NCBI RefSeq assembly: GCF_006385785.1
Contig: NZ_VFSH01000002.1
Span: 59,393 to 123,392 of the forward strand
Direction: 5' to 3'
DNA length: 64,000 nucleotides
DNA from: Streptococcus shenyangsis
GTDB taxonomy: Bacteria; Bacillota; Bacilli; Lactobacillales; Streptococcaceae
The notes beneath the pieces were generated by a model. It was not told where the DNA came from. It ran no database searches and worked only from the letters and a program-made list of their open reading frames with translations. The position numbers and the translations under genes were made by a program. Shown piece by piece: positions 49,417-62,971 of the stretch. Every line of letters starts with the position of its first letter. Within the stretch, counting starts at the first letter, position 1.

Positions 49417-50403
49417 CTAATGTAATTTTTTTGATTTTTCAATATTTTTCAGTAATAAGAATCGGTATAAGGAAATGTTTATGAATAGAGCCAAAGCACT
49501 AATTCTTCTTCCCTTACGAAAAATTGGATTCCTAGCAATAGCAAAGGCATGGCCTTTTAAAAATCGATGAATCTGAGAATAGGCTTCAAACTGTTTATAC
49601 TGATCATCTAGTAACATTTTATCCAGAATAAAGAAATGAGCATAGGCCAATCTGAAGAACGCAACCTCTTTCAAGTCAGGATAGTTTTTCACAACTTCAT
49701 TGTAAAACTTTTGATAGATATCAATATAGGCTAAATCCTTCTCTGCATACGGTTTGGTCGTAATGCTATCACCTCTATGGAAATAGTAATAATAGGGTTT
49801 GGTATTAACAACGTACTTCTTAGCCAACTTGATTAAATCAAAATGATAATAAGCATCTTCGTAAATCAATCCCTTAGGAAAGGATAGGGCAGTTGCAATC
49901 TCTCTCTTGATTAGCTTATTGCAGATCGTTCCAGGTATTTTTTCACCTATGAGGTATTCCTTTAGAAATGTTTGAGAATCACAGACAAAATAATCATCCT
50001 GATTAGCTGACTGTGGGCTTTCATCATTAGCATAGACATTCATAACACCACAACTCGAAACATCCGCATCTTCTTGAATTATTTGCTCATATAAACTCTG
50101 AATCATTTCTGGATGGATATAATCATCTGAGTCAATAAAAATCAGATAGTCCCCGTGAGCCTGCTTCATTCCATCATTTCGTGCTTGCGACAAACCTTCA
50201 TTCTTTTTATGAAGCACTGACACCCTGTCATCTTGTTCAGCGATTGAATCACACAAGCGACCACTTTCATCTGTTGCACCATCATCAACAAGAATAATTT
50301 CCAGATTTTGATAGGTCTGCTTCTGAATGGAAGCTATCGATTTTTCTAGGTACTGCGCCACATTATAGACTGGCACAATGACACTAATTAATGCAGTTTC
50401 CAT
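49417..50403 (-). CDS. Family 2 glycosyltransferase
   Basis: 328 residues. GT-A fold: SVIVPVYNVAQYLEKSIASI, ILVDDGATDES, FIDSDDYIHPEM (DxD). Very likely adds a sugar to the teichoic-acid repeat (GalNAc is proposed in pneumococcus). Separated by 1 nt from the next glycosyltransferase and by 15 nt from tarP. Confidence 0.88.
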   Translation of the reverse strand: METALISVIVPVYNVAQYLEKSIASIQKQTYQNLEIILVDDGATDESGRLCDSIAEQDDRVSVLHKKNEGLSQARNDGMKQAHGDYLIFIDSDDYIHPEMIQSLYEQIIQEDADVSSCGVMNVYANDESPQSANQDDYFVCDSQTFLKEYLIGEKIPGTICNKLIKREIATALSFPKGLIYEDAYYHFDLIKLAKKYVVNTKPYYYYFHRGDSITTKPYAEKDLAYIDIYQKFYNEVVKNYPDLKEVAFFRLAYAHFFILDKMLLDDQYKQFEAYSQIHRFLKGHAFAIARNPIFRKGRRISALALFINISLYRFLLLKNIEKSKKLH

Positions 50404-50404
50404 G

Positions 50405-51508
50405 CTACTCCTCTAATAGTTTTTCTACTTGTTCGATTTGTTTGGCAATTGTAAATTGTTGAATGAATTGACTAGCCTCATCGACATCAAAGTTTGAGGC
50501 AGAAGTCATATAGTTCGTAATTGCCTGAGCTGCCTCTTGATTGCTCTCAATGATTTGTCCAAATCGTCCTTCTTGGGATAATTCCTCAGCCCCTCCGACA
50601 TCCGTAGAGACAAAAGGGATTCCAAGGCTCAAGGCCTCCACATACACCCCAGGAAAACCTTCTTGTTTAGACATAGACAAGAGGACCTTCATCTGAGACA
50701 AATACTGATAAGGATTTTTTTGATAACCAAGGAAATGTACATAGTCCTCAAGCTCATACTCTTTAACTCGTTTTTTCAGTTCCTCTTCCATATCACCAGC
50801 ACCTATGAAGTAGAGATGATAGTTTTTTCCCTCTTGGTGTAATAATCGTATCACTTCCACTACACGGTCAGAACCCTTATTTTCCTCAATCCGTCCGATA
50901 GTACAGATACTTTGAGGTGCAATCTCGATATCTATCTTCTCTTGAGATTTTTCTAGAATAGTCTTAAAATCATATCCATTGTAGACCGTCTGTAATTTCG
51001 AAGCATAATCTGGATAGACTTCCTTGATAGAATGACTGGTCTTTTTTGAAATCCCTACAATAGTATCCGCGGCATCCAACTGGCGTCTATGTGATTTCCT
51101 TTTTGAGCTATCCTTAAGAAATTCTTCGATACTTCCATGAATCCAAGAGATTTTCTTGACTTCTTTTCTTTTAGAAAACAACAGTGGTGGATTCATAATG
51201 GTAAAAGAAACTTCAACATCATAGTCATCTTTTACAAGCAAGCGACGAGTCAGCCTTGGAAAATAAATTCTCATTCTCCACAAAAAAGCTCGAATCCATC
51301 TGGCTTGGCGATAATCCTGAAGGGATTTTAACATTCGTACATGCTGGGGAACAGATTCGTATCCCTTGTCAAAGTGCTCCATTTCAAGAATATCAATATC
51401 ATACTTTTCTGGATCCAGATTTGAAACAATGGTAGACAGAATCTTCTCTGCGCCACCTCCAAGAGAAAAAGACCACATAAAAAATAAGATTTTTTTCTTA
51501 GCCACCAT
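50405..51508 (-). CDS. Family 4 glycosyltransferase
   Basis: 367 residues. GT-B fold with FFMWSFSLGGGAEKIL N-terminus, TIGRIEENKGSDRVVEVI, and the GT4 E-x7-E in SKQEGFPGVYVEALSLG. Predicted teichoic-acid glycosyltransferase. The start at 51508 overlaps the licD3 stop by 11 bp; the open frame extends 18 codons further into licD3. Confidence 0.88.
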   Translation of the reverse strand: MVAKKKILFFMWSFSLGGGAEKILSTIVSNLDPEKYDIDILEMEHFDKGYESVPQHVRMLKSLQDYRQARWIRAFLWRMRIYFPRLTRRLLVKDDYDVEVSFTIMNPPLLFSKRKEVKKISWIHGSIEEFLKDSSKRKSHRRQLDAADTIVGISKKTSHSIKEVYPDYASKLQTVYNGYDFKTILEKSQEKIDIEIAPQSICTIGRIEENKGSDRVVEVIRLLHQEGKNYHLYFIGAGDMEEELKKRVKEYELEDYVHFLGYQKNPYQYLSQMKVLLSMSKQEGFPGVYVEALSLGIPFVSTDVGGAEELSQEGRFGQIIESNQEAAQAITNYMTSASNFDVDEASQFIQQFTIAKQIEQVEKLLEE

Positions 51509-52343
51509 ATTCTCCCTTGTATTCTGTATAAGACTTATCCATATCAGCGATGACAGCATCATGATGCGGTACTTGCTTATTTGCTGGTGGTGGCGTCATA
51601 TAATCTCCAAAAGCAGTACTGAGATAGGCATCATAACCGACTGGAATAGGCATCTCTGTCCCTTCAAATGGCAAGAAAAGATTGTCTTCAAAAGATGCGA
51701 TTAGATACTTATTTCTCATGTAGCCAGGACCTGAGCATAATTCTGTGATGCCATCGCTCTCAGCTAGACCATATTTGGTCATTTCTTTCTCAGCTTTTTT
51801 CCAAATGCGATAACGGAGAGATTTGGGCGTCACGCCCAGTAAAATACGGCTTCCCCATTTCATGAGAGCCCCATGCTTTTCTGGAATAGTTTGGGCACAA
51901 AAAAGTGAATAAATCAGGGCCCAGCGAACCTGTTTCTTCCGCTCAGCTGGATTTTTCGGATAATAATCCAAAGGCAAGACATCCAAAGCCAAACCATGTG
52001 GCAAATCCAAATCCTGCTGATAAGGTTTGATACAGGTCGTTTCCTTGTCACGAATGGTAATAAAAAGATTGCGGTCGACAAAATCCGTGTTACTCTTTGA
52101 CAAGAAATAACGTTCATCTGCATAAAGAGGCCATAATTCTGCCAATTTTTCATAGTCCTTACGGGGCATAAAAAAGTCTAGGTCATCGTCCCAAGGAATG
52201 AACCCCTTGTTTCGAAGGGCACCAATAGCACCTCCACCACAAAGATAGCAAAGCAAATCATGTTCTTTACAAAAAGCCACAAAATATTCAGCCATCTCCA
52301 GACTACGAGCCTGAATTGCTTTTAAATCAGTCATATTGTTCAT
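51498..52343 (-). CDS. licD3: LicD-family phosphotransferase LicD3
   Basis: 281 residues. LicD signature YLCGGGAIGALRNKGFIPWDDDLD. LicD proteins move phospho-polyol or phosphocholine groups; LicD3 is a proposed ribitol-phosphate transferase in pneumococcal teichoic acid and resembles fukutin. First gene of the licD3-GT4-GT2-tarP-tarQ run. Confidence 0.9.
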   Translation of the reverse strand: MNNMTDLKAIQARSLEMAEYFVAFCKEHDLLCYLCGGGAIGALRNKGFIPWDDDLDFFMPRKDYEKLAELWPLYADERYFLSKSNTDFVDRNLFITIRDKETTCIKPYQQDLDLPHGLALDVLPLDYYPKNPAERKKQVRWALIYSLFCAQTIPEKHGALMKWGSRILLGVTPKSLRYRIWKKAEKEMTKYGLAESDGITELCSGPGYMRNKYLIASFEDNLFLPFEGTEMPIPVGYDAYLSTAFGDYMTPPPANKQVPHHDAVIADMDKSYTEYKGEYGG

Positions 52344-52366
52344 TATTCTTTCTATCGTATCGTTTC

Positions 52367-52376
52367 ATTATACCAC
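52367..52376 (-). promoter_or_regulatory. teichoic-acid operon promoter
   Basis: Minus-strand TGTGGTATAAT with extended -10 TGGTATAAT, about 24 nt before licD3. Confidence 0.7.
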
Positions 52377-52404
52377 AAATTAGGACTGAAAATCTATTGC
52401 AGAC

Positions 52405-52455
52405 TGTAAAAAATCAAAGCCTGACTACTATCCAAATAGCTATCAAACTTTGATT
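52405..52455 (-). terminator. terminator after the LCP gene
   Basis: AATCAAAG (minus 52455-52448)/CTTTGATT (52419-52412) enclosing a 28-nt partly paired loop, then TTTTT on the minus strand. Confidence 0.65.
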
Positions 52456-52468
52456 CTTCTGTCTTATC

Positions 52469-53764
52469 TTATCTCAAACCCATCTGAGACAATTTATTCT
52501 GATATTTATTTTGATCGACAAGCAAGCCCAAGCCTCCATAAACATCGTAGGCATCTACCCAATCACCCAGTTCTGGAACTGTTAATCTCTCAATGCCGTT
52601 TTGTGCTCCATTTAGGAAGGATAAACCATTGGTCAATAAGAAACTATAAGGAACATTCGTTGAGGTCATTCCGAAGACCTTGCCAAGTGCCTCTGAGCCT
52701 GTAAAGAGCTTGGTTGGATCTTTGATTTGCTGAAGAACTGCTGTCAGCACTTGCTGCTGTCTCTTGGTACGACCATAATCGCCTTCATCATCATCACGGA
52801 AACGAGCATAATTAAGCAAGGTCGAACCATTCATCTGCTGTTTCCCGACTTTAATAGTCTGGGTCGGAGACTCTGTTTCCGTAGCATGTAAGTCATCTCC
52901 CACCGTAGCTTCAGTTAACGGTTGACCTTCCAAGGTTGAGAATTTGGCATCAATCATCACTCCATCTGGGAACAGCGTATCAATCGCTGTTGCAAAGGCT
53001 TGAAAATCAACCAAGGCATAGTACTTAATGTCCAAGTCAAAATTATCTTTCAAGACTTGACGAACCATTTCGGCCCCTTTTTGTCCTTCTTGTTCCCCTA
53101 GTTCATAGGCTACATTTAACTTGTTATCCGTCTGTTTCCTACTGTTAATCACTTGACTGTAACCGTCTATATAGACCAAATTATCGCGCATAAAACTGAC
53201 TAGCTTGATTTTCTTATCTGAACCTCCGACATTTAATACCATAATAGAGTCAGTACGCGTCTCAGCACTATTTTGACCGATTCGCCCATCGGTACCCATG
53301 ATCAAAATATTAACACCATCTCTGGTATCCTGACCATTAAAGACTTCTACTTGAGCGGCCTTAGCATTGGCAGTTTTGGTTGAATCAGCATTTGAATAGC
53401 CTTTTAGGAACATAAAAATCATGCCAAGCGCTACACAAGCTAAGATAGCCAGTAAGCCTGCGAAAATACGCCCCCACCGTAGCTTACACTTTTTAGTTTT
53501 TTTCATTGGAAGAGAATTGATTTTCTGGTATCTCTCAGAGCGACTACGACTATCATAAGAAGGGATCGAAGTGTTAGCACGTGTCTTTCTATAATCCTCG
53601 GTCAATTCTTGACTTTCTGAGGTGGCGTCACTACTTTCCCCATTCAATTTATCTTGCAAGTAAGCAAACTCTTCTTTTTCTCGCTCATTGAGATAGTGAA
53701 TATTCTTAAGTAGATAGTCATAGCGTAACTGCTCGTGGTGACTTAAGGGATTTTCTTTACTCAT
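52469..53764 (-). CDS. psr: LytR-CpsA-Psr family cell-wall ligase
   Basis: 431 residues. Long cytoplasmic N-terminus (1-97), single membrane helix (about 98-120) and an outside LCP domain (DGVNILIMGTDGR, TDSIMVLNV, SFMRDNLVYIDGY, LLNYARFRDDDEGDYGRTKRQQ with catalytic Arg). LCP enzymes attach teichoic acids or polysaccharides to peptidoglycan. Overlaps pheA by 4 bp (ATGA), so it is translated with the aro genes although its function belongs to the neighbouring teichoic-acid locus. Confidence 0.95.
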   Translation of the reverse strand: MSKENPLSHHEQLRYDYLLKNIHYLNEREKEEFAYLQDKLNGESSDATSESQELTEDYRKTRANTSIPSYDSRSRSERYQKINSLPMKKTKKCKLRWGRIFAGLLAILACVALGMIFMFLKGYSNADSTKTANAKAAQVEVFNGQDTRDGVNILIMGTDGRIGQNSAETRTDSIMVLNVGGSDKKIKLVSFMRDNLVYIDGYSQVINSRKQTDNKLNVAYELGEQEGQKGAEMVRQVLKDNFDLDIKYYALVDFQAFATAIDTLFPDGVMIDAKFSTLEGQPLTEATVGDDLHATETESPTQTIKVGKQQMNGSTLLNYARFRDDDEGDYGRTKRQQQVLTAVLQQIKDPTKLFTGSEALGKVFGMTSTNVPYSFLLTNGLSFLNGAQNGIERLTVPELGDWVDAYDVYGGLGLLVDQNKYQNKLSQMGLR

Positions 53765-54605
53765 CTTCTCTCCTTTCCATGGTCTGATATTAGATAAATA
53801 GGATAGGTACCCAAAACCTTATACTGGATTCCAATCGCTTCTAATTCTTTTTGGGCAAAGCGGACCAGATCCTTATCAGCATAGTCCACATCGATAATGA
53901 AAAAGTATTCGCCCAGTGCTGTCTTGAGTGGACGACTTTCAATTTTTGTTAAGTCAATTCCTCGCCAAGCAAAGGTCGACAGGGCCTTATAAAGTGCACC
54001 TGGAAGGTTGTCAGGTAAGGTCAAGGCCAAACTCATTTTCTCAGTTTGTGCTTGCAAGGGAATACTAGGCTTTTCAGCTCCTAAAACCCAGAAACGTGTG
54101 AAATTGGCTTCCATTTCCTGAATATCCTCGGCAATCAGTTCTAAGCCATATTCTTCAGCAGAACTTCTAGGTGCAATTGCTGCAAAGGGCTGGTCTGGAT
54201 GTTCGGAAATAAAGCGGGCCGCATAGGCTGTACTAGCAGTCACCTCGATTTGAGCATCTGGATACTGTTCATCGATAAATTTCTTTCCTTGCGCCAAGGC
54301 CTGTGGATGTGAAAAAATCTTTTCAATCTTAGTATGACCTGGAACCACCATCAACTGCTGATGAATAGGCTGAACGATTTCTGCCACTGCTTGAATGTGA
54401 ACCTGATGAAAAAGGTAGTCCAAGGTTTCATGAACACTACCCTCGATAGAATTTTCAACTGGCACCACAGAATAGTCCACCAAGCCTTGCTCATAGGCCT
54501 TGATGACATCTGTAATATTGGCAAAGGCCTGCAATTCCTCATGAGAAAAAGCTGTCTGCACAACGTGGTGTGAAAATGATCCCTTGGGACCTAGATAAGC
54601 AATTT

Positions 54606-54609
<4 letters not shown>
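53761..54609 (-). CDS. pheA: Prephenate dehydratase
   Basis: 282 residues. IAYLGPKGSFSHHVVQTAF, VPVENSIEGSVHETLDYL with the catalytic Thr region, and a C-terminal ACT domain (SRPLKTALGEYFFIIDVD) for phenylalanine feedback. It makes phenylpyruvate. Last biosynthetic gene of aroA-aroK-pheA; 4-bp overlap with aroK. Confidence 0.96.
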
Positions 54610-56788
<2,179 letters not shown>

Positions 56789-56798
56789 AATTTTCTCC

Positions 56799-57902
56799 TT
56801 ATTTGATAACAACTGTGTAGTCGGTATTTTCTGTTATGAGGTGCTCGGCTCGTTCCAAGTCTTGAGCATTTTTAAATGAAATTTGTAGAATCCCGTGAAT
56901 ATCTTCACGGTTTTCCTCATTGATGTGGATATTAACCAAGGAAGTTCCACGTAGCAGTTCCAAGATTCGTAAAATGACATCTTCTTCATCGGGAACATCG
57001 ACATAAAGGTCATAAGAGCTATCCACACCACCACGCTTATGGATTTCCATGGCCTGGCGTTGTTCACGCGCTTGATTGAAAAAGTTCCAGATTTGCTCTT
57101 CATCTCCCTTGCTGATGGCCTGGCCAACCTCATCTAAACGTTCCTTAAAATCCTCAATTCGCTCTAGGATAGTCTCGCGATTGGACAATAGAATGGAGGT
57201 CCACATACCTGGCTCGCTTTCCGCAATTCGGGTCATATCTCGAAAACCACCTGCAGCAAAACGCCTTGCCATCTCATGTTCTTGAGCATAAACCGCGGTC
57301 TGCTCCATGAGACTAGAAGCCAGAATATGAGGGAAATGGCTAATCTGAGAAGTCACACGATCATGCTCCTTGGCATCAATCTCGATAAAGCGAGCATGAA
57401 GACCTGAAAGCAAGTCCTTCATTTCCTCAAGTGTGTCAGGACTTGTCAGGCTTGAAGGTGTAAAGATATAATAGGCATTTTCAAAGAGATTGACATCCGC
57501 AGAAGCAGCTCCTGTCTTGTGACTACCAGCCATGGGATGGGCTCCGACAAATCGAACAGACTTGCCATCCAAATACTGCTCCGCCGCATCCACAATAGCT
57601 GACTTGGTCGAACCAGCATCTGAAATAATGACGCCTTCTTTCAAGTCCAAGTTGGCCAACTCCTTAATGAAAGCAATGGTTTGTTTGATTGGCAAACTGA
57701 GAATAATGATATCTGCCAAAGGAGCAAAACTGGCAAAATCATCCGTTGCACGGTCAATCATGCCTTCTTTCAAGGCGATATCTCTCGAAGCTTGACTGCG
57801 ATTATAACCTAAAATTTTATAATCTGGATGATCGCGTTTGATACCTAGGGCCATAGAGGCTCCAATCAATCCAAGACCTACGATATAGACTGTTTTTGCC
57901 AT
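56799..57902 (-). CDS. tyrA: Prephenate dehydrogenase with ACT domain
   Basis: 367 residues. NAD motif [28 protein letters not shown], and a C-terminal ACT domain (about 295-365, [17 protein letters not shown]) for tyrosine feedback. It makes 4-hydroxyphenylpyruvate. Behind aroC by 9 nt. Confidence 0.95.
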   Translation of the reverse strand: MAKTVYIVGLGLIGASMALGIKRDHPDYKILGYNRSQASRDIALKEGMIDRATDDFASFAPLADIIILSLPIKQTIAFIKELANLDLKEGVIISDAGSTKSAIVDAAEQYLDGKSVRFVGAHPMAGSHKTGAASADVNLFENAYYIFTPSSLTSPDTLEEMKDLLSGLHARFIEIDAKEHDRVTSQISHFPHILASSLMEQTAVYAQEHEMARRFAAGGFRDMTRIAESEPGMWTSILLSNRETILERIEDFKERLDEVGQAISKGDEEQIWNFFNQAREQRQAMEIHKRGGVDSSYDLYVDVPDEEDVILRILELLRGTSLVNIHINEENREDIHGILQISFKNAQDLERAEHLITENTDYTVVIK

Positions 57903-57911
57903 AGGAACTCC

Positions 57912-59078
57912 TTAATAGTTCTTTGTATAGTCTCGGTGTTTGGCTACTGCTTCTTTTAGTTCCTCGAGATTATCTGATGAGAATTTTTCAAGGATTTCTT
58001 GCGCCAGAACCGTTGCCACAACGGCTTCCATGACCACTCCTGCAGCTGGAAGAGCAGTCGGATCGCTTCTCTCGACAGTTGCCTTGTAGGGTTCATGGGT
58101 TTCAATATCAACGCTCATGAGTGGTTTGTAGAGAGTAGGAATGGGTTTCATGACACCACGAACAACGATAGGTTGTCCATTTGTCATACCACCCTCAAAT
58201 CCACCCAGGTTATTGGTGCGACGGGTATAGCCCTCTTCTTCAGACCAGAGAATTTCATCCATGACTTGGCTGCCTTTACGGTAACCCGCTTCAAAGCCAA
58301 GACCAAATTCTACCCCTTTAAAGGCATTGATAGAGACAACAGCTTGAGCTAATCTTGCATCCAATTTTCTGTCCCATTGGACATAGGAACCAAGACCAAC
58401 TGGAACACCTCCAACGACTGTCTCCACAACCCCACCGATGGTATCACCGTCACGTTTGATTTGGTCAATATAATCCTTGATTTCCTGTTCTCTTTCTTGG
58501 TTGACAATAGAAACTTCAGACTGGGCAGCTCTTTCCTTAATCTCAGCAACTGTGAGATTTTCAGGAACATCGATTTCCTTGCCACCAAATACAACGACAT
58601 GGTTGGCAATCTCCATATCCAGCTCAGCCAAGAGGCGTTTGGCTACTGCCCCAACTGCCACCCGCATAGTGGTTTCACGGGCAGATGAGCGCTCCAAAGA
58701 ATTTCTCAAATCGTCAAAACGGTACTTGATGCCCCCAACCAAATCGGCATGACCTGGGCGAGGATGGGTGATTTTTCGTTTGCTTTTAAGGCGGTCTTCA
58801 ATGTCCTCCGCAGACATGATGTCCAGCCATTTTTGATGGTCCTTATTGATGACATCCATAGTAATAGGAGCCCCTGTCGTCTTCCCGTGACGAACGCCTG
58901 AAGTAAAGACAACTTGGTCACTCTCAATCTTCATACGGCCACCACGACCGTAACCACCCTGACGGCGTTTAAGGTCTCCATTGATATCCTCTACTGCCAA
59001 AGGTAATCCAGCTGGAATTCCTTCAATGATAGCTGTCAGACGGGGGCCGTGTGATTCTCCTGCAGTTAAATATCTCAT
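57912..59078 (-). CDS. aroC: Chorismate synthase
   Basis: 388 residues. [51 protein letters not shown] and [13 protein letters not shown]. It makes chorismate from EPSP with reduced FMN. 9 nt after aroB. Confidence 0.97.
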   Translation of the reverse strand: MRYLTAGESHGPRLTAIIEGIPAGLPLAVEDINGDLKRRQGGYGRGGRMKIESDQVVFTSGVRHGKTTGAPITMDVINKDHQKWLDIMSAEDIEDRLKSKRKITHPRPGHADLVGGIKYRFDDLRNSLERSSARETTMRVAVGAVAKRLLAELDMEIANHVVVFGGKEIDVPENLTVAEIKERAAQSEVSIVNQEREQEIKDYIDQIKRDGDTIGGVVETVVGGVPVGLGSYVQWDRKLDARLAQAVVSINAFKGVEFGLGFEAGYRKGSQVMDEILWSEEEGYTRRTNNLGGFEGGMTNGQPIVVRGVMKPIPTLYKPLMSVDIETHEPYKATVERSDPTALPAAGVVMEAVVATVLAQEILEKFSSDNLEELKEAVAKHRDYTKNY

Positions 59079-59087
59079 ATACTCTCC

Positions 59088-60155
59088 TTATTTTACCAAG
59101 TAGTCTTTCATCTCTTCCAGAGAAACTGGGTGAATGGTCGCTGAACCAAGCTCTGGTACTAAGACCAATTTCAGGGTATTACCACGCGCTTTCTTATCAT
59201 GAGTCAAAGCTTGATAAAGCTTATCTACATCCCAGTTTTCATAATCAACAGGCAAGCCAAATTTCTGACACATAGCTGTGATGAACTGGGTAATGCCAGT
59301 TGGCATAAGACCCTTTTTCTCAGCAACCTTGGAAATCTGCACCATGCCCATGGCCACAGCTTCTCCATGCATGACCTTGCCATAACCGGCCGTTGCTTCA
59401 ATGGCATGACCAATGGTGTGACCAAAATTGAGGTAAAGGCGTACACCATTGTCCAACTCATCCTCAACTACCATCTTGCGCTTAACCTGACAAGAATGTT
59501 CAATCAAGGTCTCTGAATGCTCCAAAATACTCTCTACAGAACCATCCAGCTCTGTCAAGAGAGCCCAAAGTTCTGGATCCTCAATCAAGCCATACTTGAT
59601 AACCTCACCCATCCCTTCAATCAACTCTCTTTTTCCGAGGGTTTCAAGAACAAGCGGATCAATCAGAACCCCATCTGGTTGGGCAAAGGTCCCCACCATA
59701 TTTTTAGCAAATGGAGTGTTGACACCCGTCTTTCCACCGATAGAAGAATCCACCTGAGCTGTCAAGCTAGTCGGAATCTGAACAAAGTGAATACCCCGCA
59801 TATAGGTTGAGGCCACAAAACCAGCCAGGTCCCCAACGACACCACCACCAAGAGCCACGATTCCATCACTACGAGTCAGACCTTGCTTGACTAAAAATTC
59901 ATAGACTTTCTGGACAGTGGTAAGATTTTTCCTTTCTTCGCCTTCTAAAAAGTCAAAAACAGCTACCTGAAAACCAGCATCTTCTAGGCTGAGCTTGACC
60001 TTCTCTGCATAAAGAGAAGCTACATGGTTGTCTGTTACAATGACCACTTTTTGAGGTTGCCACAGTTCTAGCAACCATTGACCAGCCTGAGCCAGACAGC
60101 CTTTTTCAATCTGAATATCATAAGGATGATGAGGAATATCGATTCTGATTTTCAT
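59088..60155 (-). CDS. aroB: 3-Dehydroquinate synthase
   Basis: 355 residues. [52 protein letters not shown] with metal-binding His residues. It makes dehydroquinate from DAHP. 18 nt after aroE. Confidence 0.97.
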   Translation of the reverse strand: MKIRIDIPHHPYDIQIEKGCLAQAGQWLLELWQPQKVVIVTDNHVASLYAEKVKLSLEDAGFQVAVFDFLEGEERKNLTTVQKVYEFLVKQGLTRSDGIVALGGGVVGDLAGFVASTYMRGIHFVQIPTSLTAQVDSSIGGKTGVNTPFAKNMVGTFAQPDGVLIDPLVLETLGKRELIEGMGEVIKYGLIEDPELWALLTELDGSVESILEHSETLIEHSCQVKRKMVVEDELDNGVRLYLNFGHTIGHAIEATAGYGKVMHGEAVAMGMVQISKVAEKKGLMPTGITQFITAMCQKFGLPVDYENWDVDKLYQALTHDKKARGNTLKLVLVPELGSATIHPVSLEEMKDYLVK

Positions 60156-60173
60156 AGGAGCATCTCCCTTTCT

Positions 60174-61028
60174 TTATTGGTATTTTTCTGTTAAAGACTG
60201 CCAAATCTCTTCTGTCGACATTTCCTTTCCTGTCCACAGTTGAAAAGCTTCTGCAGCTTGATAGAGCAACATTCCCAGACCATTGACCGCTGGATTGCCC
60301 TGACTTCTGGCCCATTTCAAAAACGGGGTTTCAAAAGGTTGGTAAATGATATCTGCTACTAAAAGAGTTTCTGATAGGACAATGCTTTCAGGAACTGGGG
60401 ATGATTGACCATCCATTCCCACACTGGTCGCATTGACCAGCAAATCCGACTCAGTAATCATTTCCTGCAATACAGAAACATCTTCTAAAGCATACAAGTC
60501 TACTTTAAAGCCTGTTTGCTCCTGTAACTTGTCTAGGTAAGGTCTTGTTTTTTCCATAGAAACGGAACGAACAAAGACAGAAATCTGACTGACACCATCC
60601 AAAATAGCCTGTGCCAAAATGGACTTGGCCGCACCACCTGCGCCCAGCAGGGTCATCTTCTTACCTGTAATTGTAAAAGAAGGCAAGCTCTTAAAAAATC
60701 CCTTGCCATCTGTATTATATCCAATTAAATTGCCATTCTCATTGACAACCGTATTAACCGCACCAATCAAGCGCGCTTCATCGCTCAGCTCATCCAAATA
60801 AGGAATCACTTGCTCCTTATAGGGCATGGATAGGTTGATGCCAAACATCTGGTAGCGACGAATATTAGCCACTGTTTCTGCCAAGTCACTCGCTTCAATC
60901 TCCCAAGCCACATAAACACCATTGGTAGCTGTCACCTCAAAGGCCCTATTGTGGATAAAGGGCGAAATAGAATGCTTAATAGGATTGGCAACAACTGCAG
61001 CTAAACGTGTATAGCCATCAAGCTTCAT
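60174..61028 (-). CDS. aroE: Shikimate dehydrogenase
   Basis: 284 residues. Substrate loop [14 protein letters not shown], catalytic Lys in [13 protein letters not shown], and NADP motif [11 protein letters not shown]. It reduces dehydroshikimate. Overlaps aroD by 11 bp. Confidence 0.97.
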   Translation of the reverse strand: MKLDGYTRLAAVVANPIKHSISPFIHNRAFEVTATNGVYVAWEIEASDLAETVANIRRYQMFGINLSMPYKEQVIPYLDELSDEARLIGAVNTVVNENGNLIGYNTDGKGFFKSLPSFTITGKKMTLLGAGGAAKSILAQAILDGVSQISVFVRSVSMEKTRPYLDKLQEQTGFKVDLYALEDVSVLQEMITESDLLVNATSVGMDGQSSPVPESIVLSETLLVADIIYQPFETPFLKWARSQGNPAVNGLGMLLYQAAEAFQLWTGKEMSTEEIWQSLTEKYQ

Positions 61029-61695
61029 CCAAAATCTCCCTGATTTTTTTCATGTTAGCTAGGGAAATCTGACCAGGAGCACTAGCCTCATCTAGACTAG
61101 CAAAGGACCAGCTAGAACCAGTCACATCCGCAGTGATACGAGAGACTTTGCCCACCTTGCCCATAGAAATGGTCACATATTCCTGTTCAGGATTGAGGGT
61201 TTTAAAGCCTCGTGTATAGTTCATCAAGTCTAAGACATCCTGCTCCGTGTGAGCCATCACCGCAACCTTAACAAGTTTTGGATTTAAGCTCGTCAACTCT
61301 GACAAGATTTCCATCATATTCTCAGGTGTTTCTTGGAAATTGTGGTAACTCAAAACGAGATTTGGGAAATCCAGCATTTCCTCAAAAACATCCTTGTAGC
61401 TGTAGTACTCAAAATCAATATAATCTGGTTGATAGAGTTGCGCCACTTCCTTGATTAGATGGATATATTCTTCTGGAGAAAGGTCAATTTCTCCCCCTTC
61501 AGCACGAGTTCGCAGGGTAAAAACCAATTCACGGCCTGCAAATTTTTCAAAAATAGCTGGAGCTACCTGCAAAATCGCTTCTTTAGGCAGATAGTCGGCT
61601 CGCCATTCAATGATATCAGCATCCTGATACCTCGTGGCATCCAGAACCTGGGCCTCCTCTAAACTTCTTGGCATTACTGAAACGATTAATTTCAT
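61018..61695 (-). CDS. aroD: Type I 3-dehydroquinate dehydratase
   Basis: 225 residues. EWRADYL, catalytic His in SYHNFQETP and Schiff-base Lys in [10 protein letters not shown]. It makes dehydroshikimate. Overlaps the methyltransferase gene by 4 bp (ATGA), so the shikimate run appears to be cotranscribed from the promoter at 62863-62891. Confidence 0.96.
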   Translation of the reverse strand: MKLIVSVMPRSLEEAQVLDATRYQDADIIEWRADYLPKEAILQVAPAIFEKFAGRELVFTLRTRAEGGEIDLSPEEYIHLIKEVAQLYQPDYIDFEYYSYKDVFEEMLDFPNLVLSYHNFQETPENMMEILSELTSLNPKLVKVAVMAHTEQDVLDLMNYTRGFKTLNPEQEYVTISMGKVGKVSRITADVTGSSWSFASLDEASAPGQISLANMKKIREILDEA

Positions 61696-62855
61696 TTACT
61701 AACCTTCATACTAATCACCTTGAGGTAATTACTACTTTCATCTTTTTTATTATAGGCGAAATCTGCTGGAAGACCGTATTTGTTTAAAATCTGGTAACTT
61801 CTTCCTGCAAAGCCCTTATCAATTTGTTCTGTAAATTTCTGACGGGAAACATTGGCAGCATTAGTACTGGCAATAATAATACCTCCCGGATTTAAAATCT
61901 CAAGACTCTGGGAAATCAACTTGTAATAATCCTTGGCCACAGAGAATGTTTGTTTTTTGTTCCGAGCAAAGCTAGGCGGATCTAGGACAATCACATCATA
62001 GGTCAAGTCTTTTCGTTTAGCATACTTGAAATACTCAAAAACATCCATGACTATAAAACGATGGTCGCCTGTACTGATTCCATTTGCCTGAAAATGCGCT
62101 TGAGACAATTCTCGTGAACGCTTGGCTAGGTCAACAGAAGTAGTCTGGCTAGCTCCTCCCATGGCTGCAGCTACTGAAAAGGCTGCTGTATAAGAAAACA
62201 TATTGAGCAAGGATTTACCCATAGCCAACCCGTCAACTAGACTACCACGTACCTCATGCTGGTCTAGGAAAATCCCTGTCATCAAGCCATCATTCATAAA
62301 GACTTGATAGAGGACACCATTTTCTAAAACAGTGAAGAAGTCAGGTGCTTCTTGACCATAAACATGGGCAGATTCATAGTCCAAACCCTTAAAACGGATC
62401 TTCTCATAGGTCCCTAAAACCTCAGGAAAAACCTGTCTAAAGGCTTCAGAAATAACCTTGCGAATCTGATAAACATAAGAGTTATACCAAGAAAAGACAG
62501 CATAGTCGCCATAAAGATCCACTGTCAGACCGCCAAAGCCATCCCCCTCTTGGTTGAAAAGACGAAAGGCAGTTGTCAATTCATCTTGATAGTAGGATTT
62601 TCTCTTTTCTTTAGCTTGTCTAAACAGTGTTTCAAAGAAAGCTTGATTGAAGGTCACCTTATCTGTGCTCACAAACCAGCCCAAGCCCTTGTTTTGCTGA
62701 GAAAGGTAGGCAGTCCCAAGAAAGGTGCCTTCTTGACGATAGACTTCTACTTCCTGATCCTTGAGATAAACATCTGCAAGGTCGCTAGCTTCTAGTAAAA
62801 CTAGTCCTTTAGCGAGCTTTTTTTCAACCCGTTTACTGACTCTTATTTTATTCAT
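61692..62855 (-). CDS. rlmI: Class I SAM-dependent rRNA methyltransferase (RlmI-like)
   Basis: 387 residues. N-terminal PUA domain ([17 protein letters not shown], about 1-75), then a methyltransferase with [41 protein letters not shown] (DPPSF) and [12 protein letters not shown]. RlmI makes m5C1962 in 23S rRNA; the exact target here is inferred. The ATG lies 7 nt after the -10, so the mRNA may be leaderless. First gene of the aro run. Confidence 0.85.
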   Translation of the reverse strand: MNKIRVSKRVEKKLAKGLVLLEASDLADVYLKDQEVEVYRQEGTFLGTAYLSQQNKGLGWFVSTDKVTFNQAFFETLFRQAKEKRKSYYQDELTTAFRLFNQEGDGFGGLTVDLYGDYAVFSWYNSYVYQIRKVISEAFRQVFPEVLGTYEKIRFKGLDYESAHVYGQEAPDFFTVLENGVLYQVFMNDGLMTGIFLDQHEVRGSLVDGLAMGKSLLNMFSYTAAFSVAAAMGGASQTTSVDLAKRSRELSQAHFQANGISTGDHRFIVMDVFEYFKYAKRKDLTYDVIVLDPPSFARNKKQTFSVAKDYYKLISQSLEILNPGGIIIASTNAANVSRQKFTEQIDKGFAGRSYQILNKYGLPADFAYNKKDESSNYLKVISMKVSK

Positions 62856-62862
62856 AGTCCCT

Positions 62863-62891
62863 ATTATATCAAATTTTATGACAATTCTCAA
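62863..62891 (-). promoter_or_regulatory. rlmI-aro promoter
   Basis: Minus-strand TTGAGA (62891-62886), 17-bp spacer, extended -10 TGATATAAT (hexamer 62868-62863). Transcription should start at or next to the rlmI ATG (62855). Confidence 0.8.
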
Positions 62892-62932
62892 AAAAGAAAC
62901 TACCCTTGCTTTGTTACTCTAGTTTTAAAAAA

Positions 62933-62941
62933 TGCTATACT
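62933..62941 (+). promoter_or_regulatory. promoter of the ltaS-like pseudogene
   Basis: Extended -10 TGCTATACT (hexamer 62936-62941). TTGTTA lies 19 bp upstream. Divergent from the rlmI promoter. Confidence 0.5.
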
Positions 62942-62971
62942 AATACTAATAAAAACTTAGGAAGTAATTGT

